Source of the DNA: Utricularia gibba | Lineage: Eukaryota; Streptophyta; Magnoliopsida; Lamiales; Lentibulariaceae | Assembly: GCA_002189035.1 (NCBI GenBank) | Contig: NEEC01000013.1 | Coordinates: 2,604,001 to 2,668,000 of the forward strand | Direction of reading: 5' to 3' | Length of the DNA: 64,000 bases | Shown: piece by piece, positions 46,173 to 58,206 of the stretch | Position numbering within the stretch: the stretch's first letter is position 1 | Layout of the letters: each line of letters begins with the position of its first letter | Position numbers and translations under genes: made by a program | Notes under the pieces: generated by a model | Told to the model about the DNA's origin: nothing | Database searches by the model: none | The model's input: only the letters and a program-made list of their open reading frames with translations

Positions 46173-49100
46173 ATGTCGGATTCCGGGAAGGGGGAGGCCG
46201 CGTCGGAGAGGGCGGCCTACCTCCATGGAGACCTCGACCTCAGAATCATCGAGGCGCGTCAACTGCCGAATATGGATATGCTCTCGGAGCATCTCCGCCG
46301 CTGCTTTACGGCGTGCACGAAGCCGTGTGCCTCCAATGGAACCCACGAGCACGAGCATCACCGAAAAATCATCACTAGCGATCCGTATGTGACGGTCTGC
46401 GTCGGTGACGCCCGTGTGGCTCGGACTCGGGTCATACCCAATTCGCAGAACCCAGTTTGGGATGAGCATCTCAAGATCCCTTTGGCCCATCCAGTTTCTC
46501 AGGTCATTAAATGAGGATTTAGATTCCGAATCCCATAATTTAGTGTAAACATGTTCCTACTTTTTTGTAAAGGAAAAAGTGTTGTTTGACAGGAATTCTT
46601 CCTTTTCTGAATTGTCGTTTAACGTCTTTGTAAAAATGGAAACTTTTGACTCCCATTTTTTGATTGATTCTTCAGGTGGAGTTTCATGTTAAAGACGATG
46701 ACAGATTTGGAGCGCAGCTCATTGGCATTGCTACTGTTCCAGCGAAGAGAATCGCTACTGGGGAGCCAATAGATGAGTGGTTTCAGTTGCTTGGATCAAA
46801 TGGGAATCCTCCAAAACCTCAAACAGCTATCAAGCTGCAATTGAAATTCACTCCATGCGACAAAAATCCGACCTTTCTAAATGGAATTTCAGAGAACTAC
46901 CAGTTGCAAGAGAGCTACTTTCCAGGGCGTCACGGTGGAAAAGTAACATTGTATCAGGATGCACATGTGATGGATGGAATGCTACCTGAAATTCAGTTGG
47001 ATAATGGGAGAAATTTTGAGCACGAGAAGTTATGGGAGGACATTTGCCATGCAATTTTGGAGGCTCATCACTTAGTATATATTGTGGGGTGGTCAGTTTA
47101 TCATAAAGTGAAACTTGTGAGGGAGCCTACAAAACCTCTGCCAAATGGTGGTGACTTGAACTTGGGGGAGCTGCTCAAGTACAAGTCTCAAGAAGGGGTG
47201 AGAGTGCTCCTTTTGGTCTGGGATGATAAGACTTCACATAACAAGTTCTTCATTAAAACGGTAACGTTGTTTCAGCTCCGTTTTCATATTCATTGATTTG
47301 TTATTTCGTTGTTACTCTTGATGCTCATGTCATTTGAAAGTATATTCTCCCATTAAATGAAATGGGGAATCTTTGTCATGCTGGTTGTTCATATTCCTCG
47401 TATTTCGTGTTAGTTGTTATCATATTGTCCAGGTATTGCTTGGATTTTCGGGAATTCTTATTCATTGGTTGTTTTTTTTTTTTCTCTTTTTCTTGATACA
47501 GGATGGAGTGATGGCAACTCATGATGAAGATACTCGGAAGTTTTTTAAGCATTCTTCGGTTATATGCACTCTGTCCCCTCGTTATGCGAGCAGCAAGCTC
47601 AGCCTTTTCAGGCAGCAGGCAAGCTTAATTTATTGAACAAATTCCAAAAGAAATCTTGAAGATCCTTTCTTGTCTTCTTATTAGTATCGCATCTGTAAAT
47701 TTCTCTTTTTACCGTCCATATCCTGGCTGATGAATGCTCTATCTTCTCTGTTGTGTGAAATTCAGGTTGTTGGAACTCTTTTTACTCACCATCAGAAATG
47801 TGTGATTGTGGACTCCCAAGGCCATGGCAACTTCCGGAAAATAACTGCATTCGTTGGTGGTCTAGACCTGTGTGATGGGCGGTATGATACACCTGAGCAT
47901 CGCCTTTTTCGTGACCTTGACACCGTCTTCAAGGATGACTTTCACAATCCCACATTTCCTGTAAGACACCTTCTAACTCTGTAACTCTCAGTGAAAGTAT
48001 TCATTCATTAGTATTGTGATGGGGGCACTCTCCTGATTTGTTTCTCTGTTTGTTTCTCATTAGCCCGGCAAGAAAGCCCCGAGGCAACCTTGGCATGATT
48101 TGCACTGCAAAATTGAAGGACCATCTGCCTACGACGTGCTCCTGAACTTTGAGCAACGTTGGAGAAAAGCCACAAAATGGTCTGAATTTGGAGAAAAGTT
48201 CAAGAAAATTTCACGGTGGCATGAGGATGCACTTATTAAGATAGAACGCATTTCGTGGATAAGAAGTCCTTCTGCAGATGTTCCAAATGATCATCCCTCT
48301 TTGTGGGTTTCAGATGAAAAGGATCCTGAAAATTGGCATGTCCAGGTTGATAATGTTGTTCCATTTTTTTTTATTGGAGCCTTTCATACAGAAAGGCCTC
48401 AAACCAAAACCTTGGCTGGTTTTCTTTTGTAAACAGGTCTTCCGGTCCATTGATTCCGGATCAGTGAAAGGCTTTCCTAGAACTACCCAAGCAGCTGAAG
48501 AACAGGTGGAGTTTTTTCTGATTTTCTTATCATCCTCTGTTCGACTTAGTCTGGCTTTAACTTCTCAAATTCTCTTTTCTTGCAGCATCTTATATGTTCT
48601 AAACGTATAGTGGTAGACCGGAGTATTCAAATGGCTTATGTAGAGGCTATAAGATCTGCTCAGCATTATATATACATAGAGAATCAGTACTTCATTGGAT
48701 CAGCTTTTGCTTGGCCTGGCTATAGGAACTCTGGTACACGTTCTTCTTGGTTAACTCCTGCTCTTGTAACTGACTATCAGCCACTCCCTTTGACTCCGGT
48801 GACTGTTTTTCAGGAGCCGACAATTTAATTCCTGTAGAACTTGCTTTGAAGATTGCCAACAAAATAAAAGCAAACGAAAGATTTGCTGTTTATGTTGTTA
48901 TCCCCATGTGGCCAGAGGGAGTTCCCACCGCTGGCTCCGTGCAAGAAATACTCTATTGGCAGGTTAGCATTAGCAATGATCTATTGGATTATAAACACAA
49001 GTGAGCTAAAGTAGTGATTTTACACCTGTGTAGAGTCAAACAATGCAAATGATGTATGAAATCATAGCTCAAGAACTCAAGTCTTCCCATCTTGAGAATG

Positions 49101-49947
49101 CGCATCCAACTGACTACCTGAACTTCTACTGTCTGGGCAACAGAGAGAAATGCAATGACCAAGAGCCGAGAGCAGATGGTCAAACTGCAGCCAACGGCGC
49201 TGAAGTGTGTAATTTTTAGTGTCATCACTTCCTCATTTTCTTCACAGGAATCTGACTGCATGCATCACCTTCCAGGATACAGACTCCAAAAAATTTGGAA
49301 GATTCATGATATACGTTCATGCCAAGGGAATGGTTGTGGATGATCAATATGTGATCATTGGTTCTGCCAACATTAACCAGCGGTCTATGGCTGGTTCAAG
49401 AGATACAGAGATTGCCATGGGCGCTTATCAACCTCATTACACTTGGAACAAGAAAAAAAGTCACCCTTGTGGCCAGGTTTGTAAATATTGCATAGTGCTT
49501 TACTGGTAATATTTATCATGTGCGTGCTTTGCATATAAGTTTGATACTATAGGCACTTCTTTTTGGTACAAGCACAATAAGCTGTGGAATGCTTACTTCC
49601 CATGAATCACAACTAGAAAATTCAAGGACCTGATATTACTGAGAAATCCACAGGTGTATGGCTACAGAATGTCCCTTTGGGCTGAACATATAGGAAAAGT
49701 GGAAGACTGCTTCAGGGATCCAGAAGACTTGAACTGTGTTAGGTATGTAAACTCTGTTGCAGAAGATAACTGGAAACGCTTTACTGCGGAGACATTCGCT
49801 CCATTACAAGGACACATTCTCAAGTATCCAGTTGAGGTTAGCCTCGAAGGAAAAGTGGGACCTTTGCCGGGGTATGAAAACTTCCCTGATGTTGGTGGTA
49901 AGATTGTGGGATCTGCCACCGGCCTGCCTGATGCATTAACTACATGA
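46173..49947 (+). CDS. PLDDELTA: Phospholipase D, delta class
   Basis: Cleaves membrane phospholipids to phosphatidic acid; plasma-membrane, calcium-dependent, linked to stress and microtubules. Eleven exons: 46173-46502, 46676-47260, 47502-47618, 47766-47960, 48064-48345, 48437-48505, 48586-48733, 48814-48962, 49034-49204, 49276-49476, 49654-49947. They give 846 residues (Arabidopsis 868). An N-terminal C2 domain (about 15-170) has [19 protein letters not shown] and DPYVTV. Two catalytic HxKxxxxD motifs follow: HQKCVIVD (His353, Lys355, Asp360) and HAKGMVVD (His697, Lys699, Asp704), the latter before [20 protein letters not shown] is present. The delta class is shown by [16 protein letters not shown]. 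Intron 3 has a GC donor. Confidence 0.96.
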
Positions 49948-50932
49948 AGGGGTGCTTGTTGGTTATCTGTGTCATAGGTTAGCAGCATTGGTTGCTGTTT
50001 GTTGCATAGGAGTGGAACAAGAACCAGAACTATCCGGCATTTGCTTCCTTTTGTGTGTTGTATCCTTGTATTGTATCACATAGTGTCTTCTTCACATCTT
50101 TTTGGTACACAACGAGGCTGTAGCAGGGAGAGTCTACCCCAAAATACGTACAAAACAAGGGGATACTGCGACAAAGAAGATAAAAACTAATTCCAAAGGG
50201 AATTGCAACACATTATCAGTAATATCATGCAACCTTGCCAATAGATTAGATGCTTGATTTAAATGAGACTCAATCAGAGAAGCAGTGGGGCTTGTGGGTA
50301 TCGGATTCATTACTTTATGGTGGATCCAAATTCCAAAGCTTGGTAGATCCCAGCTTCCGATTCAGAGAGGAACAATTATCACTGAGACTTTATTTAGGGT
50401 TCTTAATCAGAGAAACTGATTATGCCCTCAGTGTTTCCAACTAGGTTTTCAAACCAAAAGATGTTCTTTGTTAAGGTATAGAACGGAATAAGTGGCTAAG
50501 GAAAGAGGGCAGGGCATGATCAAAGCCCAGTGGCATTTCCTGGCAATGACAGTTGATTTTGAAGAGATGTGAACAGGGAGAACATATGAATGAGGAGGCA
50601 ACTTCTTTTTTATGTGGAAGTGAGTTGACAAGGGCATCTTGATCCATCTTCTTCTGGTTGGGGCCGGGCATGGAGGCTGAGTTCATCCAAGGATAAGAAC
50701 GAGAAAAACCACCCAGATGTACATCTCCCCCACCCCACTCACCCACCGAACCTGCGCTGCTGTCAACTTCTCTCCCTGTTTGCTTTCTTCGATCACTTCC
50801 CACGCTCACCTTTCCTTCTCCCTTCACACTTTTCTATCCCCTTCTGTTGAACAACACCCATTTCTCGAAGTGGCGATTGAGGATCGAGAAAGCCCTGTTC
50901 GCGAAATCAGGCCTCCCTCCAAGTGCAGAATC
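49948..50932. other. PLD-delta 3' UTR and PLATZ promoter/leader
   Basis: Left part is 3' UTR. From about 50640 to 50932 the sequence is C/T-rich and looks like the PLATZ leader. No other gene is supported. Confidence 0.4.
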
Positions 50933-51787
50933 ATGGTAATCGAAAACCGGCGTTTTTTTTGCGATTTCTGTCTTTTTTGCGGGGGTTTTCAATTATGATG
51001 TGGTGTAGGGAGCTAGAGGGCCTGATGAAGAAGACAATCGGTGGCCGCCATGGCTGAAGCCTTTACTCAAAGAGCAGTTCTTCGTGCAGTGCAAACTCCA
51101 TGCCGATTCCCATAAAACAGAATGCAATATGTATTGCTTGGATTGCAGGAACGGCGCTCTCTGTTCCCTCTGTTTATCCCATCACAGAGACCACCGCGCC
51201 ATTCAGGTTAACCCCCCAATTCTGTTTCTTGAGCGTTGACTCCGGTTACAGAACTGGATTGAATCTGGGGTCGTTTGTCAACTGCAGATTCGGAGATCGT
51301 CCTACCACGATGTGATCAGAGTTTCTGAAATCCAAAAGTATCTGGACATATCCTCTGTTCAGACGTACATAATCAACAGCGCAAAAGTGGTGTTTCTCAA
51401 TGAGCGCCCCCAGCCCAGACCCGGAAAAGGGGTTACGAACATTTGTCATGTCTGCGATCGCAGCCTTCTCGATTCGTTCAGATTCTGCTCTCTGGGCTGC
51501 AAGGTCCTGTTTCCTCAATAACAATTCCTTGATGATCCTTCTATCCCCTGAATTTTATCCTCTGTTTTCAGATTGTTGGGGCATCCAAGCATTTTCAGAA
51601 GACGAAGAAGAACAAGATCGCGGCAGCGGATTCTGATGACTCTTACAGTAGCAGTATCAGTCACATTCATCCCACCGCCGGTTTTCCCAGCTTTTCACCC
51701 TCGACCCTTCCACCGGTGAATTACCGGACGGTCAAACGCCGGAAGGGTATTCCCCACAGAGCTCCAACCGGAGTTCTTGCCATATAA
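50933..51787 (+). CDS. PLATZ zinc-dependent transcription factor
   Basis: Plant A/T-rich-sequence and zinc-binding protein; members repress transcription and affect growth, seed and stress traits. Exons 50933-50935 (ATG alone), 51009-51206, 51288-51503 and 51572-51787 give 210 residues. The ATG is the last three bases of exon 1 (ATG|GTAATC); exon 2 then opens [20 protein letters not shown], the usual family N-terminus. The zinc regions are [19 protein letters not shown] with [26 protein letters not shown], and then [20 protein letters not shown]. The C-terminal part is Ser-rich and basic ([11 protein letters not shown]). If intron 1 is kept, the ATG reads only 21 codons to a stop, so splicing decides whether protein is made. 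Confidence 0.92.
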
Positions 51788-51872
51788 AACGCACAAAAAA
51801 AGTACAGATCATCATGTTACATTCTCATATAGATGCAGCTGCAGGATAGATAGATGATACAGGGAAGAAAAT

Positions 51873-51903
51873 AACACACACACACACACACATACACACA
51901 CAG
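51873..51903. repeat. CA dinucleotide microsatellite
   Basis: About 15 CA units with one interruption, just past the PLATZ stop codon; probably in the 3' UTR. Confidence 0.85.
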
Positions 51904-52009
51904 GTTATCTCTGGATTGTGAAATGCCGGTCCGGCTCCGGACACTGCGCACCGTGATCTCCATTTGTGCTTGTAAATTAAGTACCCCAGAAAACTCACGG
52001 CGAGGCTGC

Positions 52010-52012
<3 letters not shown>

Positions 52013-52041
<29 letters not shown>
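52013..52041. repeat. CTG/CAG trinucleotide repeat
   Basis: About nine CTG units on the plus strand (CAG on minus). Confidence 0.85.
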
Positions 52042-52043
<2 letters not shown>

Positions 52044-53941
52044 AACCAGCTCTTCTGCGGGGGGAAGACGATAATAAGGCGTTCGCGCTCGTTGTACTTT
52101 GGTTGGATACACTACACATGTTCCCTTTCTTACATAACGCGCATGATTCCTCTGTCTTCTTCTTCTTGTTGTCTGCTTGAATCTTTTGGGGATGACCACC
52201 AAATCGGGGTGCTCCCCTCGTCCACGCTGACTCTTCCTTCTCCTTTCTGTATACACTGGATTTCATTACCGTCATGTCAACCCCTCCCTTATTTCTCCAA
52301 AAAATACGGGATAAAATTCTCTATCTTATTGTCTTAATCATAAAACTAGTACTCATTATTTAATAAAAATAGTACCTTTAACCCTTACGTCATACTTTGT
52401 CTTAATGTTGAATTTTTTATCATTAAATATTTTTTTAATTTTGGATAATTATATTATTAATTAAAGTATTGAATGAATATAAGCTCAAATTCGTCATGAC
52501 ATTATCTAAAATTGATTATGAATGGAGGAATATAGTGTTTAAATAAATAGATACTCCTAATTTGGTAATTTCTCCAAAAAGAAAAATATAAAATCATGAT
52601 ATTTAAATATTTGAAACGAATAATATCGTACAAAACATGAATCTTGATATTTGGTATTACAGTAAAATCCGATACACATACCAATGATGGGACAAAGGAC
52701 ACTTAACAATAACGTTGAATTATTACATTCTCTCCTACAATAGTGTAAATAGGAGAGAATGTAAGATTAGAAATTTAGTGTCAATATGCTACATTCGTTA
52801 CAGAGGAGTAGTAAACATATTTAATAGAGTTACTCAATTATTAATTAAAAAAGAGATAAATTAGGAAGCAATAATGCCATAATTGGAAGCCAATTATTCT
52901 AATTATTGAAAATAGTGATTGTCATTTACGTCAATTATTTTTTAAAATAGTGAAGATTAACAATGAAAATTTTTGAAATAATAGGAATGGAATTTTCAAA
53001 TAATGTGGAGGATGGACATTGAACTAATTTTGTCATTTAGTGGATTATCCAGCAATTAATCCAAAATTAAAGAGAGGGAAATGAGGTGTCGTTTAGTACA
53101 CGGAGTGGGGCCCGAAATTAAATTAAAATAAAAAAAGGGGACGATGCACGAAATTGCTGTATTTGGAAGCTTGTGTTTATAACTTGAAATGTGGTGGGGC
53201 CCTGGGACGACACGGCGTCGTTCGGTTTTGGGTTCTTTCTTCCCGCGGAAGCATCTGATCCAATGGCGTTGGTGAATAAATGCTCTGGGCCTGACGCCAC
53301 ACCAACAAAGACTGCGATCCAATTAAAAGGAAGTTGCACACTTGGCTTATCAAAAAGTTTAATTTTTGTAGATTATAATCTTTACTAATAAAATCAGAAA
53401 TTTAGATTCTGAAATTAATTTTTGAAATTATTAAATTTTTATTTTAGAAATTGAATAATACATTAATTTTCTAATAATTTAATATATTAATTTTTATAAT
53501 ATAATTATATATTATCACACAAAATAATCTTATAATCTTAAATTTATTATATTCATATAATTTTAAAATTGGTTTTATTTTATATAATTTAAAATACAGC
53601 TTTAAATTACATAACAAACTACCTTTTCTTTGGGATTCAGAACAAATAATTTATAAGAATTATTTTCAATAAAATAGAAGTTGAAACTTATATTTTATTA
53701 AAAATAAGAAAATAATTATAAATTTTGATTAGTTTATGTTTGTTGTCAAAACTGTTTTTTTATCTTCTCATCTTCAATCTCCCTCATTTTTTGAATCAAG
53801 TTCTATTTTGAGGGCTTCTTCTCAATGATGCTAAATGTGCATCCCTATGGTTTCCAAAACCCTACCCATTGCTTCAATCTGATTCAAATTCAATGCTTGT
53901 TTCCTTCACTGCCAACTTTTAAAAGTAAAAAAAGCAGGTTA

Positions 53942-55133
53942 TCATCCCTCAAGTAGATTTACAAGCATGTGATGAACAGCCCCACAAATGTCATCTGCAC
54001 AAGTGAGCCTGCATCCTTCTTCCACCTACAACCAGGAAAACCACACAAAAGTTACAGTTTTTTTTAAAGATTGTGTTTTTACTTTTGTAGGGGAGAAACC
54101 CATGTGTTTTTTAGTTACAGAAAATGATTTTGACAAAAAAAAAGCACATTTCAGGGATGACTTGCACATGGAGGAGTAAATGTTTGAAACTCAATCCCCA
54201 AAGTGCTCCTTGTGGTAAATGTACAGAGGAGAAAGCAAGCAAAGGGGATTCTTTTGCATGGTTGTGTCATTTTCCAAAGGTCTTGTTTTGTTATCTTTTC
54301 TGGCGTTGTGAGAATTCCGTTTTTCATTTGCTGGGAATCTGTGTTGAGTAGAGTAAATGCAACTGGATTTGGATGCTGAAAGGAGGAGTACCTTAGCGCT
54401 GATAGTATAGAGAATGAGGGGTTCGAAACTGCTGACGTTGAGATGAAGGATGGAGAGCAGGGCGGCGCGAAAGGAGAGGACGAGCCGGGAGAGGTGACAC
54501 CGCCGGCACAGGATTCTGATGTTGGCGTGGGTTTCGATCAACGTGACTTCGATATCGGCGACGGCGGCTTTGGTTTGGGAGACGCACTTGTGGCCCAATT
54601 GGCTGGTTTGCGGGGATAAGAAGAACTGCGAAAATGGGTTCTCTTCCCCGCGGCCGGAGACGCCCACGCCGGCGGTGACATTTTTCGCTTGTAGCGTTTG
54701 CAGAATGTGCTCCAATTCCTTCACAAACTCAATCGCTCCACCCACAATCGACGCCTGATCCCCCTACAAAACCGAAGTTCAAGAAGCCGATTGCCTAAAT
54801 CAAAACGCATTAACAGTAGGGGACTCGAGATGCTACTCTGTGCACATATGATTCCGGCATGAGAGACCGGAGAACAGCCAGATGCTCATTCATTTGCTTA
54901 CGCCGGTTTCTCTCAACAGCAATGTGGGTCATTCTCCGCGTCTCCGCCTCCTCCTTGTTCTTACAAATCTTGGGTCGTCGGCGGCGCTTCTTCCGGGGAA
55001 GTAAACCGGGTTCCGACGACGGCGGCGGAGGAGCGGGCACTTGTGTGTCATCGAAACCAGGGACTGGAGCAAAGGTAGAGTCGTAGATGAAGTAATTCAA
55101 GATCTCGGCGGAGGAGAGAGCTTCCAGAGCCAT
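53942..55133 (-). CDS. bHLH transcription factor, subgroup Ia (bHLH94/96-like)
   Basis: Nuclear basic helix-loop-helix protein in the group that includes SPCH, MUTE and FAMA, but closest to bHLH94/96/71-type members. Exons in reading order 55133-54837, 54763-54392 and 54025-53942 give 250 residues. The bHLH is at about 65-125: [30 protein letters not shown], then a splice junction, then [22 protein letters not shown]. The basic part has the His-Glu-Arg G-box residues. A KKRRRRPK nuclear signal precedes it. The C-terminal ACT-like region has [16 protein letters not shown]. Unlike SPCH there is no long phosphorylation insert. Only 157 bases separate its start from the stop of the upstream ATL gene. 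Confidence 0.93.
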
Positions 55134-55290
55134 GAAAACTGAAACTGAACGGTAAAGAGAACGGGATTGTGGTATTATATATAGCAATTATTTATTTAAG
55201 AAAATTAATTTTCGAGAATTATTTATAATTGTAAAATTTGATTTTTTTAATTAAAATTTATTTATATTCAGGAAGACCATAGTTTCGTTT

Positions 55291-56383
55291 CTAGCTCTGT
55301 GTTTCTTCCTTAATCTCACCAAAAGCGGTGCAGCTCTTGCTGGAGCCATGGCCTCTGATGATGCGGGACTTGACGTCTTCAGGTAATCTCAACAAGTACC
55401 TGTCTCCCTCTTCTTCTTCTCGACTTCTGACGATGGAATGCCCTGTGGAATGCGATCTGGGAAACTTGCCGGCGTCCATTTCCTCATGTTTGTCCCGTTC
55501 TCCGATCGAAAGAGCAGAGTCTCCTTGCCTGTACTTTCTGTCATCTTCGTTTTCATCATTGATTGTGATCCTGCAGCTGCTATCTTCGACATGGGTGCTC
55601 CCTACTCCAAACACTGAGATCGCTGGAGATTTCAATGGGGATCGTATCTGTTGAAGAAACGGCAGCAGAATGAGGTTTGATGATGACAAGAGCATTTAGT
55701 CCCAGGAAAACGTTCCAATGTTACCTGCGAGTCGAGATTTCTCCGGCAAACAGGGCATGATTTGTGGGTTTCGAGCCACAGATCGATGCATTCTTGATGG
55801 AAGACATGGCAGCACGGGGTGAGGAGACGGAGGATGTCGGCGGAGCGGAATTCGACCAGACAAATGGCGCACTCCAGCCCATATTTTTCTTTCCGATACT
55901 CCTTGACAGCAGAATAAGGGAAAGTGGGAAAAGACTGTACTATTGAGGTATCAAGGCCCCCCGGATTCACGGCGGCGTTAGGCGTCATGGCGGGGGTGTG
56001 GCGGAGATGCCACGTGTACAGTACATTCTGCATGAAACAACGGCAAAAGTATATTGAAAAGAAACCGACGAAGAAACATACGAGAAGCGCGACTGTGAGG
56101 ATGATGGTGATAGGGGGTATGAATGCGACGGCGGTGGTGGGTGATGATGGGAAGGTGGCTCGACGGAATATTTTGCGGAGACGATCCAAACTGGCCGGAA
56201 AGTGTACGATTCTACCGTGGTGGATTGGTCGTACCGAATCATGTGAGTAATGGGGTTCGGAGGAGAGCTGGTCGGAAAAATTGGTTGTGGTAGAGGAACC
56301 AGACAGAGAAGGAGAGAAAAAGAAGCCGTGAGTTTCTGAAGCTGGGGCAAGCACTGAAAGAAATTAACAGAAAGAATGCCCAT
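55291..56383 (-). CDS. ATL29-like RING-H2 E3 ubiquitin ligase with a frame break
   Basis: Membrane-anchored ATL-family ubiquitin ligase. Exons in reading order about 56383-55725 and 55647-55291. A transmembrane helix (IILTVALLVCFFVGFF) is followed by the GLD motif (NPGGLD) and a complete RING-H2 domain: CAICLVEF, then CCHVFHQECIDLW, then CPVCRRNL. The C-terminus RSHSTGHSIVRSR with RYLLRLPEDVK matches ATL29. Oddity: the frame that encodes all this has no ATG before the membrane helix. The next frame, with ATG at 56383 and 56242, is Pro/His-rich like ATL29 upstream of the helix. The two frames join if one G is missing from GGGGG at 56113-56117 on the plus strand. I take the start as 56242 or 56383; which one is unresolved. 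Confidence 0.87.
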
Positions 56384-57175
56384 TTGGGCTTCTTCAGTAG
56401 GCCCAATTCCACTTTTATTACAATTTAAAATTACTTCTAATACACAATAAATAAAATTAACAAATAAGTCATATGGTTAATTTTGGAATAATTTATGTGG
56501 CCTAGATTAGTAGTGATGGACAATGGAGAATTAGGGTTCGATTTAGGAGCGGAGAATTTGAGAAAAGATTACCACATCCAGGTAAACCTATAAATTATCA
56601 AATCATGATACGAAATATTAATAATAGAAAATAACAATATCGGACTCAACGAGTTTGATAATTAGAATGAGTATAATCTAAATTCCTTAAATAAGAATCT
56701 ATTAGATGAAATATCTATACAAACCTTGTCCTTTCATTTTCTTGATTCATGATAATTAGAATGTTTAATTAAAACAAAGTATTGGAAGTAATTCTAAATA
56801 ATGTTATTAATTAATATTAATGATTTATATTTTTTAAATTTAAAAATATAATGAAGAGTTGGTAATTCGACAGGCGCTCGCCGGAGAGTGAAACCAAACC
56901 GCGAGCGGTTGCCCGCAGCTTTCTTCGTCAGCTTCACTGTTATTCGATGTGCTGGGCAGAATTGTAACGTGTTTTTACCAGCCGTTAGTCAACGAGAGTC
57001 GACGTGGCCGGAGACTTCGCCTTCTCCGCGTGAAACCGGGTCCCCAGATGTTCACGGCGTTTGCTTCCTTCTTCTTTCTGGTTCGTGTTGCTCTCCGACC
57101 CCACGGCCCATGGTTTGCAGGCTGCCACTGCTACATATATACCAACACTCCCGCCTTGAAGGGTCACGGTAAAGC
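56384..57175. other. Divergent region between the ATL and TPR genes
   Basis: Site II-like GGGCT and GGCCCAA elements lie at 56390-56406, close upstream of the ATL start. From 56410 to 56860 the DNA is A/T-rich. The right part (56870-57175) is the TPR gene leader. No other gene. Confidence 0.45.
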
Positions 57176-57895
57176 ATGGAATCTCTACTTCAGCGGTCGT
57201 TCTCTACGGCGGCTCCGGTCCAGATACCGGTGAGGCCCTCTCCAAGTACATGGTGCTCTGCCTGTTCCACCTTCTCGGGCGACAAGATTTCGATTAAGCA
57301 CCGCACCAGCCGCCTCCACTTCTCCAAACCCCTATCCAAATGCACGGCCTCGAGACCGTTTAGATCGTCCACGGCGTCGATAGCGCCGGAGAAGACAAGG
57401 TTGACGCGAATGCCCGGCGGAGATAGGCGTAGGATGCGATGTTACTACGAAGAAATGCTCAGATTGGAGCCCACAAACGCCCTAATCTTGAGCAATTACG
57501 GCAAGTACCTCCACGAGGTACTTGAATCCGGCAATTCCGACTCCTTCTGGAACAAAAATCCCTTTTTTTTCTGGGATTACTGATTCATTTATACAGGTTG
57601 AAGGAGACCTGGTGAAAGCCCAGCATTACTACGGAAAGGCGATCTTAGCGAGCCCAGGGGACGGAGAGGTGCTTTCCCTGTACGCGAGATTGGTGTGGGA
57701 ATTGCAGAGAGACGAAAACAGAGCTGCCTCGTATTTCGACCAAGCCGTCAAGGCTTGTCCGAATGACAGGTTTCTGTTCTTCGACAAAGGGTGTATTATT
57801 CATTTTCTGTGTCTGGGATCTGAGTAATCATCGGTTTACGCAGTGCGATATTGGGTTCCTATGCACTTTTCCTGTGGGAATCAGAAGCTGAGTGA
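57176..57895 (+). CDS. Small tetratricopeptide-repeat-like protein
   Basis: Plant TPR-like protein of unknown function. Exons 57176-57517, 57597-57769 and 57844-57895 give 188 residues. Residues 1-75 are Ser/Arg-rich with few acidic residues and could be an organelle signal. The rest carries about three TPR-like units: YYEEMLRLEPTNALILSNYGKYLHE, then VEGDLVKAQHYYGKAILASPGDGEVLSLYARLVWE, then DENRAASYFDQAVKACPNDR with ILGSYALFLWESE. The NYGKFLHE-type and SPGDGE-type wording is typical of a plant-only subfamily that I know only as TPR-like superfamily proteins. Splice phases agree. The 3' end faces the RRM gene. Confidence 0.86.
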
Positions 57896-58206
57896 ATCAT
57901 GAGCCATAAGACTACCGGTGAAAGCTGTAGCATCCAAAACGAAGACGTTGATCGGAAGTAACAGAGAGATGCAAAGAAACCGCCGGCAAGCCCTGCCCCT
58001 GCATTCAGGGCCGGCGGCGATGTTGAAAGGGTGGCGGATGCTTCTGTAATTATGCTAATCAAAAGAGAGAAATGAATTGGAGTGTTAGGCTCCATAGATA
58101 CATGAAGAAGAGTCAATTCCCTTTTCAATGTAATCTTCCATGACTAACATTCAGCATGAGCTTCTCGGAAGTTACACCAGATGGCGTTACACCTTGACTC
58201 ATCTTC
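57896..58206. other. Convergent spacer between the TPR and RRM genes
   Basis: Facing 3' UTRs of 310 bases in total. Nothing else seen. Confidence 0.4.

Larger units (their letters stand above)
51788..53941. other. PLATZ 3' flank and A/T-rich spacer
   Basis: Contains a CA repeat (51873-51903) and a CTG repeat (52013-52041) near the PLATZ 3' end. From 52320 to 53080 and 53340 to 53760 the DNA is A/T-rich. A 152-codon minus frame at 51817-52275 is low-complexity and is not called as a gene. The right end is 3' flank of the bHLH gene. Confidence 0.4.

Noticed and set aside
51817-52275. 152-codon minus-strand frame with poly-Gln and a CXC pair
   Set aside because: It runs through a CTG repeat and a CA repeat that create the long frame by chance; overlaps the PLATZ 3' UTR.
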